In this document: piece by piece, positions 24,831-32,460 of the stretch
How the letters are laid out: the number at the start of each line of letters is the position of its first letter
Position numbering within the stretch: position 1 is the stretch's first letter
Origin: a virus
IMG/VR virus record: IMGVR_UViG_3300026479_000020
Location: 1 to 43,069 of that record
Strand: one strand, 5' to 3'
Length of the DNA: 43,069 nt
Notes under the pieces: model-generated
Told to the model about the DNA's origin: nothing
The model's input: only the letters and a program-made list of their open reading frames with translations
Databases searched by the model: none
Made by a program: the position numbers and the translations under genes

Positions 24831-25145
24831 TTACGCTTCTCCTTCTAAAAATTTGAACGCTTGACCTACGATTAACGGAAGGTAAATATGTCCGATAAGT
24901 TTTTTTAACAATGTTACATCTTCTACCTTTAAATCTATAACCTCTTTAGCGTTATAAATATCCTGGGACAAATTGTATCTTCTTGCTTTTTCCTCACCAC
25001 TCATTTCATCATTTTCTCCAGGTGTTAACAATGCTGTTATGCAAATGTCTTTTAAGTTCATTTTAGAACTTTCTGGATTCTTAGGATCTGCTGGTATCGA
25101 TTTACCATCCAAAGTTTTAAATTCTTTTACTAAATTTACTTTCAT
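24831..25145 (-). CDS. Small hypothetical phage protein (104 aa)
   Basis: The product begins MKVNLVKEFKTLDGK, a strand-turn-strand, has a Met/Glu-rich middle with SGEEKARRYNLSQDIYNA, and ends with a hydrophobic helix LIGHIYLPLIVGQAFKFLEG. This plan (a 'DG' hairpin, 'SGEEK.R...A..I', 'LI...Y.PLIVGQ') recurs in short proteins of unrelated tailed phages, often of unknown role; some may be assembly chaperones (uncertain). It is monocistronic in appearance: promoter-like box at 25171-25178 and terminator at 24762-24797. Confidence 0.6.
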   Translation of the reverse strand: MKVNLVKEFKTLDGKSIPADPKNPESSKMNLKDICITALLTPGENDEMSGEEKARRYNLSQDIYNAKEVIDLKVEDVTLLKKLIGHIYLPLIVGQAFKFLEGEA

Positions 25146-25161
25146 TTCTCTCTCTTTTAAA
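25144..25161 (-). repeat. 18-base leader repeat, copy A
   Basis: TTTAAAAGAGAGAGAAAT on the coding strand, ending in the A and T of the ATG of the 104-aa gene. It is identical to copy B at 36091-36108, 11 kb away. A purine-rich stretch so close to a start may serve ribosome binding. Confidence 0.7.
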
Positions 25162-25170
25162 CTATTTATA

Positions 25171-25178
25171 CAAATATA
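25171..25178 (-). promoter_or_regulatory. Promoter-like TATATTTG box before the 104-aa gene
   Basis: The context AATTAATTATATTTGTATA matches AATTAAGTATATTTGTAAT of the portal gene almost base for base. It fits TAnnTTTG and lies 25 bases upstream of the ATG. No -33 box is obvious. Confidence 0.5.
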
Positions 25179-25179
25179 A

Positions 25180-25890
25180 TTAATTTTTATACGCTAATTC
25201 CATAAATAACCCATTTATTCTATCAAAAGTTTCAGTGCTATGTCCTATAACATCATCTAACTCAAATGCTATAACTTCATATACTGCTAATAATAATTGA
25301 AAATTATTTTCATAAAAGTCACACGCAAAAATACTTTCAACTCTTTTATTGTATCTATCAATAGTAGAAGATCTTATACCATGAAATTTATTTATAACTT
25401 GTTTAGCTTGATCCTTGGTTAATCCTTCATTTATAAATCTTTCTAATAAATCTTTATTTAAAGAATAATTACATTCTTGTAATGATGTAACTATTAAATG
25501 TTTTAATGATACTCTTGACAATTCATTAGTAGCATTGTAACATACTTTTAACATAGATACTTTTGTATTTTCAAGCAGTATATTTAAAAAATCTATAAAA
25601 AATTCTGATTTAGATGTGTCTAACTTTCCATGTGTGTAAAAATCAAATCTGGATCCTTTAGAGTTTTCTAATTCTAAAAACAAATCATGTTGTTCTAAAT
25701 CTGATATTTTATACTTAAATTTTTCTTTTCCTTTAAAAGAATGTATTATAGCTGGTATGTTTACTTTTTCTATAAACCTTCCAATTGATTTTCGTGTATA
25801 ATATATAAAAATAGCACTAATAATTACAATTCCTAAAACCCATTGATTGCTTATATATGTAATTGTTTCTCCAAATAAATCTGTTAACAT
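25180..25890 (-). CDS. Membrane-anchored protein of unknown function
   Basis: The 236-aa product has one clear hydrophobic segment near residues 17-32 (WVLGIVIISAIFIYY) followed by basic residues (RKS..R), predicting an anchored protein with most of the chain in the cytoplasm. The remaining 200 residues are helical and charged with no motif I recognise. It has its own promoter-like box (25942-25949) and sits between the fibre genes and the tail genes, apart from both, which is typical of accessory (moron-like) genes. Possible roles are lysis control, superinfection exclusion or membrane reorganisation; none is shown by the sequence. Confidence 0.6.
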   Translation of the reverse strand: MLTDLFGETITYISNQWVLGIVIISAIFIYYTRKSIGRFIEKVNIPAIIHSFKGKEKFKYKISDLEQHDLFLELENSKGSRFDFYTHGKLDTSKSEFFIDFLNILLENTKVSMLKVCYNATNELSRVSLKHLIVTSLQECNYSLNKDLLERFINEGLTKDQAKQVINKFHGIRSSTIDRYNKRVESIFACDFYENNFQLLLAVYEVIAFELDDVIGHSTETFDRINGLFMELAYKN

Positions 25891-25914
25891 GAGAGTGTGT
25901 TTTAATAAAAATTT

Positions 25915-26040
25915 TCAATCCTTAAAAGTACGTATTAAATTCAAATTTACTTTTAAAAAACTCTTTTTTATGCATTTATTTATTACATCCTCTGGAGTAA
26001 GATCATAATAATTTTGAAAGTTATAAATCCAAGCTCTCTA
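25915..26040 (-). pseudogene. Possible remnant of a small gene
   Basis: Just upstream of the membrane protein, a frame with protein-like composition (NFQNYYDLTPEDVINKCIKK) runs from a TAG at 26038-26040 to a TGA at 25915-25917 but has no usable start: it is preceded by ATG-TAG at 26038-26043. A second frame starting at ATG 26073 covers only 27 codons. It could be a degraded gene or a chance open stretch. The surrounding 25891-26088 gap (198 bases) otherwise holds only the promoter-like box at 25942. Confidence 0.25.
25942..25949 (-). promoter_or_regulatory. Promoter-like TAAATTTG box before the membrane protein
   Basis: The context AAAAGTAAATTTGAATTT fits TAnnTTTG and shares AGTAnATTTG with the portal box. 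It lies 51 bases from the ATG at 25890, in the longest non-coding gap of the window. Confidence 0.4.
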
Positions 26041-26088
26041 CATGCTATTATATCTCCTGTTCTCATGGTACTTTATTTAATTGGATTT

Positions 26089-26319
26089 TTACGGTATTAG
26101 CTGATTAATAGTAGCGTCACCTTTATAAACTTTGTTTTCTAAAATTGATGCTAATGTAAAATTAGTTAAATAAGAATTAACAATACTGTCCATTTGCTGT
26201 TTAGTTTCCAAAATATCTTCATACAAAAATGTTAAAGTTTGCTGATTGTGTTTTACATCATAAACAATCTTTGTTCCTTTTGTATTTAATTCGTTTTCTA
26301 ATCCTGTGAAGTCTTCCAT
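26089..26319 (-). CDS. Small hypothetical protein at the end of the fibre cluster
   Basis: A 76-aa, acidic, mostly helical protein (MEDFTGLENELNTKGTK, then TKQQMDSIVNSYLTN). It starts four bases after the stop of the 213-aa adhesin-like gene, so it is part of the same transcript. Its position suggests a fibre-assembly or tip accessory role, but no family is recognised. Confidence 0.5.
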   Translation of the reverse strand: MEDFTGLENELNTKGTKIVYDVKHNQQTLTFLYEDILETKQQMDSIVNSYLTNFTLASILENKVYKGDATINQLIP

Positions 26320-26323
26320 AATA

Positions 26324-26965
26324 TTAATAATTAAATTTCAAATGTGGTCTTAAATTTTGTCTGCTCAATGAAGTTGGTAAAGAACCATCTGAATAGTCAA
26401 AACCCCCTTTTTGGTTACTTGCTAAAGTGGAATCTGTGTCCCAAAAAGGATAATTACTTAAGTCGTATGATCCTTGATTATTAATCCACATTACAACAAC
26501 ACTATCTGTACCATTATAACAAAAATTATCTGTAAAGTCTAAGTTTTTCCAACCTGAAGAGGCTGTTTGATACCAACTGCCGTCTAATACTGTTGTTTCG
26601 TCATTTACAATAAGTGAACCATTTGCACCTACTAAGCTTAAATTATTTCCACTACCCAAAGTGTTTATAGTACCTGGCAAAGTTATTTGAGACGTATGAT
26701 AAATCTTTATAGTTTGATTAAGCTGTGTTATTCCACTCGGTTCTGTGTATGCTTTAGAAAGCTGTAAGCCTGTAAATTGCTTTGCGTTACCAAGCTCAAA
26801 AGCACTCATTATCCATATACCTAATGAATATCTGTAATAACCACTATAAGGCGTATAAGAATTAACTGAACCTGAACCACTCAAAACAGTATAATTAGTT
26901 CCAACAATAGGCGCACAGGATTCGACCTGTGCGCTTGATAAAATTCCATGAGTAGATAAAATCAT
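26324..26965 (-). CDS. Adhesin-like tail fibre tip protein
   Basis: The 213-aa product is rich in Ser, Thr, Gly, Asn and Tyr with alternating strand-like segments (YYRYSLGIWIMSAFELG, QTIKIYHTSQITLPGT, VVVMWINNQGSYD), as expected for a beta-sandwich receptor-binding domain. No enzyme motif is seen. It follows the 191-aa fibre-tip protein. The start codon is fused to an A11 run, and a GC-rich hairpin lies 31-55 bases into the gene (26911-26934). Short fibre-tip genes like this are the ones phages exchange most readily, so an acquired module is likely. Confidence 0.55.
   Translation of the reverse strand: MILSTHGILSSAQVESCAPIVGTNYTVLSGSGSVNSYTPYSGYYRYSLGIWIMSAFELGNAKQFTGLQLSKAYTEPSGITQLNQTIKIYHTSQITLPGTINTLGSGNNLSLVGANGSLIVNDETTVLDGSWYQTASSGWKNLDFTDNFCYNGTDSVVVMWINNQGSYDLSNYPFWDTDSTLASNQKGGFDYSDGSLPTSLSRQNLRPHLKFNY
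26911..26934. repeat. GC-rich hairpin inside the adhesin gene, resembling a tRNA T-arm
   Basis: GCGCACAGG (26911-26919) and CCTGTGCGC (26926-26934) form a perfect 9-bp stem with the loop ATTCGA. The coding-strand core CAGGTCGAATCCTG resembles a TpsiC arm but has a 6-base rather than 7-base loop, and no other tRNA parts are visible. It stands out in an AT-rich genome. Confidence 0.6.
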
Positions 26966-26973
26966 TTTTTTTT

Positions 26974-27549
26974 TTATTGTAAATTACCACCAAGAGACCA
27001 AGTATCTGTGTTGGTTTTTATTAATGTAAATAACGAATACTGCCCCAATGATATAGTCTTATTTAGATATGATTCAATAATAACTCCTCCAGTAGGCAAA
27101 AATATAGTTTGTCCTGCACCCTTTTGTTTTACTAAAATTTGGGTTCCAATTGGAAAAGCCACCGAGCTATTTAATGGTATTACCAAAGTGTTACCACTTC
27201 CATTGTTCATTGAAACTAATTTATTAGCATCACTTAAAACAAGTGTATATGACGCACCTGTTTGAGCATTTTCAGTAATTAATTTATCAGACTTTACTTC
27301 TATAATTTCATCAAGTGCTGCAATTAAATCTGTTTGTGATGATAATGTTCCTGTTATATCTCCCCAAGCAGTTGAGCTAACATAAGCATCATTAATTACT
27401 CCGTCAGCATTTTTATAATAAACAATCTCTGTTGCTAAGTCGTAAAAATAAGTATCATTTGATACACTACTCCAATCAGCACTTGAATCTGTCTGCACGG
27501 TGTATTTAACACCTGCTGCCATTGTTGTTGTTACCGTAGTTACTGCCAT
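26974..27549 (-). CDS. Tail fibre tip/attachment protein
   Basis: The 191-aa protein has an N-terminal TDSSADWSSVSNDTYFYDL part and a C-terminal beta domain with ENAQTGASYTLVLSDANKLV, GTQILVKQKGAGQ and GQYSLFTLIKTNTDTWSLGG. This C-terminal pattern is a common capping domain of phage and Bacteroidota tail fibres: 'T..SYTL...D..K.V.M', 'P.GTQI...Q.GAG', 'T...Y.....IK...D.W...G'. It probably trimerises at the fibre end. It sits directly after the 93-aa gene (one-base gap) and before the adhesin-like 213-aa gene. Confidence 0.65.
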   Translation of the reverse strand: MAVTTVTTTMAAGVKYTVQTDSSADWSSVSNDTYFYDLATEIVYYKNADGVINDAYVSSTAWGDITGTLSSQTDLIAALDEIIEVKSDKLITENAQTGASYTLVLSDANKLVSMNNGSGNTLVIPLNSSVAFPIGTQILVKQKGAGQTIFLPTGGVIIESYLNKTISLGQYSLFTLIKTNTDTWSLGGNLQ

Positions 27550-27550
27550 A

Positions 27551-27832
27551 TTAAATAGTATTTGCTGTTATAAAATTATCTAAAGCTGTTTTTTGATCTG
27601 CTGTCATTAGATCGTATTCTAATTCTTCAAAACTTTTCGGAATACCGTCAGTAATCTCATAAAATTTCATTATTCTTTTTATAGGTTGACTAACATTTAC
27701 TGTTGTCAAGTCCTGTGTATCAATAAACATTGATTCAAAAACAGGATCATTAAATTCTGTTTCTTCTTGTTGTTCCATATCAGAATCATACCTGTAAACA
27801 ACTTTTTCTATTATGTCAAATTTTTCTGTCAT
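27551..27832 (-). CDS. Small acidic protein, possible fibre assembly chaperone
   Basis: A 93-aa acidic protein (MTEKFDIIEKVVYRYDSD; EEDLM-type helical C-terminus ending DQKTALDNFITANTI). It starts on the TAA of the 1013-aa fibre gene (TAATG at 27830-27834), so it is translationally coupled to it. Small acidic proteins directly after a long fibre are often its chaperone; that role is inferred from position only. Confidence 0.5.
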   Translation of the reverse strand: MTEKFDIIEKVVYRYDSDMEQQEETEFNDPVFESMFIDTQDLTTVNVSQPIKRIMKFYEITDGIPKSFEELEYDLMTADQKTALDNFITANTI

Positions 27833-30800
27833 TATATTAAAATATTTCCTTGTGAATCACTTGTATTTACTATACCTTGACTTATATTAGCCGTATTTAC
27901 AGGAGTTGTTGAACCCTCAAATGAATTATTTGCATACTTCCACGTTGAACCTCCTGCTCCACCATATCCATCAATGCAATAAGCTGAAGCATTTGCTACT
28001 TTAAATGATGAATTTACAATTTCTAATTCTAAAAGTACATTTGATGTTGTACAATGTCCTCCTGCATTATTCCATTTACAAACAACTGTTGAATTGTAAA
28101 GATTAGGTCTAAAAGTTGTGATATTTGAAGATGACTCCACATAACAATTATAAAGTGCTTTTGTTCCTGTACCACTAAAAGCATAGTTTGAAGATGAAAT
28201 TAAAGTTGAGTTATGAAAATCTCCTTGCCCACCAATACCACTTGTTGAAATACCAACACAATTCTTACCATTTGCACACGATATACCTGCACTACTTGTA
28301 CTTATTCCAACACAATTTGTTGGTCTTTGAGCATTTATTCCTATTGAACTTGTAGACTTACCTGTTGATTCGTAAACTTCCCCATTGCAAACAATGCCAG
28401 TACCATTTGTAGTTATACCGACAGAATTATAAATTCTACCTGTACCGTTATAGATAGCATCTCCGTTAACAATTTTTGCGTAACAATTTACTATTTCTCC
28501 AGTTGCAACATATATTCCATTACCATTTGAAGCACCTGTACATTGTATATTAGTGTCGTATACATTTATTGCACCAAAAGGGTTATAAACACCTCTTAAA
28601 ACTGCTGTAATATTAAGTCCGTATAATGATCCTAAGCCTGTTGTTCCACTTCCATAAGTGTTAATTAATTGACACCCATTTCCTTTAACAGTTGCACCTG
28701 AGTTATTATGTTGTAAACAATAACCATTTGCATTTACGGATCTACCTGTTCTAATAATTGTTATATTATTTAAGAAAACAGTTCCACTTGAATTAAAAGT
28801 AAAAGCGTGTGTGTCAGCGTCAACACTCAGTTTATAAATATGTCCATTCCCATTAACTGTAATGTCGGGAATTAATGTAACTGTTGTTGAAGTTGTTTCT
28901 TCAATATCAGCAAACATTTCAATAGTATCTCCTGCACTTGCCGAAGCTAAAGCCAAAGCAAAAGTAGAGTAATAAGTGTATGTCCCACTTGAATCTGAAA
29001 TACCTAAAACTCCTCCACTTCCTCCTCCTCCTATTAATCCATCAACGTACTCTTTATCAACTAATGATCTGTTGGTATAATTAGCTGAGTAATCTGCTAC
29101 ATAAACAAGACCCTGAGAATTGATACTATCGTCAATAGTCCAAGCAGCATCGTACATCTGCATCTTATTGGAACTACCACTTACATCATCTTTATAAGTA
29201 AATAAAAGTTTACTTGGTAGTGCTTCTACTGTTGAACCTTTTGTGTATGCTGCGTTTACTCCTGTAAGTGTTGCTCCTCCACCTATAAGTATAACATTTC
29301 CGATATTTCCACCATCAATTCTTTCAAATTTAGAATAGCCAGAACTGAATAATAGAAAGTCATTTGTTGTAGTTCCATGTATTAGGTTAGTACCCATATT
29401 AATAGCTCCAGTCATAGTCCCACCAGAAAGAGGTAGAAAATTAGAGTAAATGGTTCCTTGTAATGTAGCTATCGCAGCAGTAGTCCAACTTTCTAAGGCA
29501 ACAACCCCTGAAGCATCAGGAAAAGACCAAGTTCGGTTAGCAGTTGGTAGACCTATAAGATCTAAAGTTACATCCGCTGTAGTACTTAAAGACTGAATTG
29601 TTCCAGTAGATGACCTAAAATGAAAGGAAGTCGAGTTAGTAACATCTTCTAAGAAAAAGGAGCCTCCTGATGCGAAGTACATTTTTTGTGGAAATGATGG
29701 GTCGTAAAAATCAACGATTTTGTTACCATTCAGATTAATATCTCCAGACATAGTTCCTCCAGCAAGTGGGAGATAGTCAGCTAATCTTCCATCAATATAC
29801 CCTTTATCTACTAAAGAACGTGCAGTGAAGTTCGCATTGTAATCAGCAGCGTATTGGAATCCTCTGGAAGAAGAAGATCCTCCATCTACTACAAATGAAT
29901 GCTCTGATTCATCCCAAGATATTTTTGGTGTTCCTGTAACTCCTACTCGTATTAGGTCAATATCTATATCGGATCCTGGATTAAAAGCTAAAAAGTTATC
30001 TAATGCTAAGTTCGTACCATCAAAAGATAGTCCCCCACCATATAAGAATCCATCATTAGAACCATTCATATAAGGAATCCTTCCAGAAATCCCGTATGCA
30101 GGAGTAGGAATAGCAGCTAAATTAACTCCTATAATACCCGTTATGTTATCATAATTAATCGTTGCGTCACCTGATAAAGCTAATCTTGCTCTTGCATTTG
30201 TGTAATAAAGATTTCCAATACCTTCTATTAAGTTGTCTGTATCCTTCGCTGCAAAATTTGCATTAAATCTTGAAGTAGTGAAATAATAGTTTAAAGCTCC
30301 CTCTGATAAATCGTCTGTACTCTTAGAAGTCAACCTCGCATCAAAACGAGCGTTTGTGTAGTAGTATTTATTACCGTCTAATTCTGTACCTGCTCCTGTT
30401 GCTGTTCCGTCAGAACCTTCATCTAAATCGTTGGTATCCAAAGGTATAGCACCTATCAAACCGATTTGAGCGTCTACATATTGTTTTGTAGCAGCATGTA
30501 AAGCATTTATTGGATCAGCATGTAAAGTAGCAAATCCACTCATAGTACCTCCAAATAAAGGTAAGAATTTATCTACATACTCTTTGTTAGCTAAATCTTC
30601 ATCATTTGTAGGAGTAGAAGAAGACGTAATTTTATTAGAACCCATATCTAAGTTTCCAGTCATAGGACCGTTAGAAGCATCTAATTTTAATCTACTTGAC
30701 TCTAAGTTTCCTATAGAATTATTTATTGATGTTAAATCTACATTAGCAGCATCTAAAATCATCTGACCTGTAATATAGTAGTTTTCCGTGCCTCTTCTTA

Positions 30801-30873
30801 CACCAAACCAATCTGATACCTGTAACGAACCTCCACTTGGTAATTCTGATATTTTTTTATTTTCTGCAGCCAT
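27832..30873 (-). CDS. Long tail fibre with repeats and a beta-helix end
   Basis: The 1013-aa protein has an N-terminal attachment part (KKISELPSGGSLQVSDWFGV), then four copies of a 'GG.M.G.......N' fibre repeat near residues 68, 108, 373 and 484, each linked to (K/N)..YVD elements. Between them are three short tandem units of the type 'TDDLSEG..NYYFTTSRF' around residues 170-240. From about residue 620 the sequence becomes a Gly/Asn/Ser/Cys-rich series with recurring N-C-V-G-I-S-T units, the look of a right-handed beta-helix. No catalytic residues for polysaccharide cleavage can be assigned. It is the likely main receptor-binding fibre, with a modular structure suited to recombination. Confidence 0.75.
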   Translation of the reverse strand: MAAENKKISELPSGGSLQVSDWFGVRRGTENYYITGQMILDAANVDLTSINNSIGNLESSRLKLDASNGPMTGNLDMGSNKITSSSTPTNDEDLANKEYVDKFLPLFGGTMSGFATLHADPINALHAATKQYVDAQIGLIGAIPLDTNDLDEGSDGTATGAGTELDGNKYYYTNARFDARLTSKSTDDLSEGALNYYFTTSRFNANFAAKDTDNLIEGIGNLYYTNARARLALSGDATINYDNITGIIGVNLAAIPTPAYGISGRIPYMNGSNDGFLYGGGLSFDGTNLALDNFLAFNPGSDIDIDLIRVGVTGTPKISWDESEHSFVVDGGSSSSRGFQYAADYNANFTARSLVDKGYIDGRLADYLPLAGGTMSGDINLNGNKIVDFYDPSFPQKMYFASGGSFFLEDVTNSTSFHFRSSTGTIQSLSTTADVTLDLIGLPTANRTWSFPDASGVVALESWTTAAIATLQGTIYSNFLPLSGGTMTGAINMGTNLIHGTTTNDFLLFSSGYSKFERIDGGNIGNVILIGGGATLTGVNAAYTKGSTVEALPSKLLFTYKDDVSGSSNKMQMYDAAWTIDDSINSQGLVYVADYSANYTNRSLVDKEYVDGLIGGGGSGGVLGISDSSGTYTYYSTFALALASASAGDTIEMFADIEETTSTTVTLIPDITVNGNGHIYKLSVDADTHAFTFNSSGTVFLNNITIIRTGRSVNANGYCLQHNNSGATVKGNGCQLINTYGSGTTGLGSLYGLNITAVLRGVYNPFGAINVYDTNIQCTGASNGNGIYVATGEIVNCYAKIVNGDAIYNGTGRIYNSVGITTNGTGIVCNGEVYESTGKSTSSIGINAQRPTNCVGISTSSAGISCANGKNCVGISTSGIGGQGDFHNSTLISSSNYAFSGTGTKALYNCYVESSSNITTFRPNLYNSTVVCKWNNAGGHCTTSNVLLELEIVNSSFKVANASAYCIDGYGGAGGSTWKYANNSFEGSTTPVNTANISQGIVNTSDSQGNILI

Positions 30874-30884
30874 AAACTTTCTTT

Positions 30885-31424
30885 TTATTCGTAGAAATTG
30901 TAATTATTCATTGAGTTCATATATTCTTTCCAAGCTTTAGAATCACTTGCTAATAAACAAGTAGTATTCTCTAATTGAATACAAGAATCTTCTATCGGTT
31001 CTTCTAATAAGAACAACCCTCCAGATTCTAAAGCTAAACAACAAGGTCCTGATGATGGTAATGGTGGAATACCTGCTGGTATTTGTAAATCTCCATTAGC
31101 ATCTGCAACAACTGATTCTTTAGGTCTGAAACATATATTCTTACAATATTTTTGAAACCATGCAAATATTTCATCTAACTGTTTTTCTGTAATACAGTTA
31201 ATATTTCCCACTTGATCTCCTGCGTAAGAAATAGTAGATAAATTTTCATATTCACAAATTACATCTAAGAAAGCATTTGCTAACTTAAATTCTCTCATTT
31301 CTTTCTCTTCTACTTTATCTCCTTTCTGTGTATCACAACAGATAGAAGCACCTTTATCTGCTATACATTCAGAGATTAACCATCTTCTATGCTGTAAATC
31401 AGCTTTTGTGTAGTATAAAGGCAT
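30885..31424 (-). CDS. Cysteine-rich fibre-region protein of unknown function
   Basis: The 179-aa protein holds about a dozen cysteines (ICCDTQ, a central helical part with ICEYENLS and KYCKNICF, then GPCCLALE and ETTCLL-like positions). It starts with MPLYYTKADLQHRRWLI and is helical at first, then beta-like with a PAGIPPLPSSG turn. Cysteine clusters are unusual in virion proteins and recur in three adjacent products of this cluster. The likely role is an adapter between fibres and the tail; no family is recognised. It lies five bases after the collar-domain fibre and 11 bases before the long fibre. Confidence 0.55.
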   Translation of the reverse strand: MPLYYTKADLQHRRWLISECIADKGASICCDTQKGDKVEEKEMREFKLANAFLDVICEYENLSTISYAGDQVGNINCITEKQLDEIFAWFQKYCKNICFRPKESVVADANGDLQIPAGIPPLPSSGPCCLALESGGLFLLEEPIEDSCIQLENTTCLLASDSKAWKEYMNSMNNYNFYE

Positions 31425-31429
31425 ATCTT

Positions 31430-32449
31430 TTATATTTTAATTACTGGTATCATTGCATAATACGGAGGTAAAGCATTTGCTTCAGCATTCGTATTGGTAG
31501 CCTCTGTAGTGTCAAATGCAGACTCTGTTGATATATTGTCATCAGTAGTACCTGTTACGCCATTAGTACTCGCTGTACCATACTCGGGTTGAACTATCGT
31601 GTGTGTATGAGCACCTCCTTGTATCCACCCACTATTATACAAACTTGGTGTTTGATTTGTTAATCTAATACCTTCCGCACCTCCTGTACCACCGTCTTGA
31701 TCTCCTAAGAAGCTATGTCCATGCGCACCACCACTTACGCTTACATCTGTTGTTCTTGGGTGAGTATGTGCATCTACAACAATTCCACTTGTTCCGTGTG
31801 TATGTGTAGGTAAATTATTTTCTAATAGAGTAATATTATCATGTGTGTGGTTTTTAGTACCACCTTGTGCATCCTTAGCGAAGTCTGCGTCTGATAAACT
31901 ATAACCAGCTAAAAACTTTCCTCTTAAATCAGGGATAGAAATTGGACCAGTACCATCTGATTTATTTTTAATCACTCCATCACAGATAGCCCAACCTAAT
32001 AAGTTAGCACCTCCAGAACCTGATAAATCTTTTCCGTATCCACTTGCATCAAAATTTGCAGTACTTAAATAAAAATGTTCTACTTTTCCAAGTGGATTCA
32101 TTTTGTTCAACCATAAAGCCAATTCTGTACCTACAAAATCATTGTAAGTGTTATATGTAACATCTAAAGATGTTAAAACATCTCCTGCTATTCCAGAAGA
32201 AGGATTACCATCTGCTCCATCTGCTCCACGTAGATCGTCTGTAGCATAAGTAGTACCATCCGTAAATGTAAATGTAACAACACCAGTTAAAGGGTCATAA
32301 ATAGATGAAACTATTCCTCTTCCATCGTTTCCAGGATTACCTTGAGGTCCTGTTGGTCCTGTTGGTCCTAAAGGTCCTGTCGGTCCTACTGGTATTCTTA
32401 TATTTGCTGGGTCACAACTGCACCCATTATTTCCGCAACTTCCACACAT
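31430..32449 (-). CDS. Collagen-like tail fibre with phage collar domain
   Basis: The 339-aa product opens with a cysteine cluster (MCGSCGNNGCSC), followed by a collagen-type Gly-X-Y stretch at about residues 22-44 (GPTGPLGPTGPTGPQGNPG). A tail-collar-like domain follows (GWAICDGV, then IPDLRGKFLAGYS), and then many histidine-paired strands (THTHG, DAHTHPR, GAHGHSF, GAHTHTI) ending PPYYAMIPVIKI. HxH pairs can chelate iron along trimeric fibres, as in T4 gp37. The function is most likely a trimeric short fibre or host-adhesion protein. The cysteine-rich start may dock to the cysteine-rich end of the upstream 211-aa protein. Confidence 0.8.
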   Translation of the reverse strand: MCGSCGNNGCSCDPANIRIPVGPTGPLGPTGPTGPQGNPGNDGRGIVSSIYDPLTGVVTFTFTDGTTYATDDLRGADGADGNPSSGIAGDVLTSLDVTYNTYNDFVGTELALWLNKMNPLGKVEHFYLSTANFDASGYGKDLSGSGGANLLGWAICDGVIKNKSDGTGPISIPDLRGKFLAGYSLSDADFAKDAQGGTKNHTHDNITLLENNLPTHTHGTSGIVVDAHTHPRTTDVSVSGGAHGHSFLGDQDGGTGGAEGIRLTNQTPSLYNSGWIQGGAHTHTIVQPEYGTASTNGVTGTTDDNISTESAFDTTEATNTNAEANALPPYYAMIPVIKI

Positions 32450-32460
32450 AGTTTATATTT

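Noticed and set aside
26900-26940. tRNA gene or tRNA-anchored attachment site
   Set aside because: Only a T-arm-like hairpin is seen with a 6-base loop; no acceptor stem, D-arm or anticodon arm surrounds it and the region is coding.
28000-29000. Depolymerase (pectate-lyase-like) activity in the long fibre
   Set aside because: The repeats look like a beta-helix, but no catalytic acid pair can be pointed to; structural role only is claimed.
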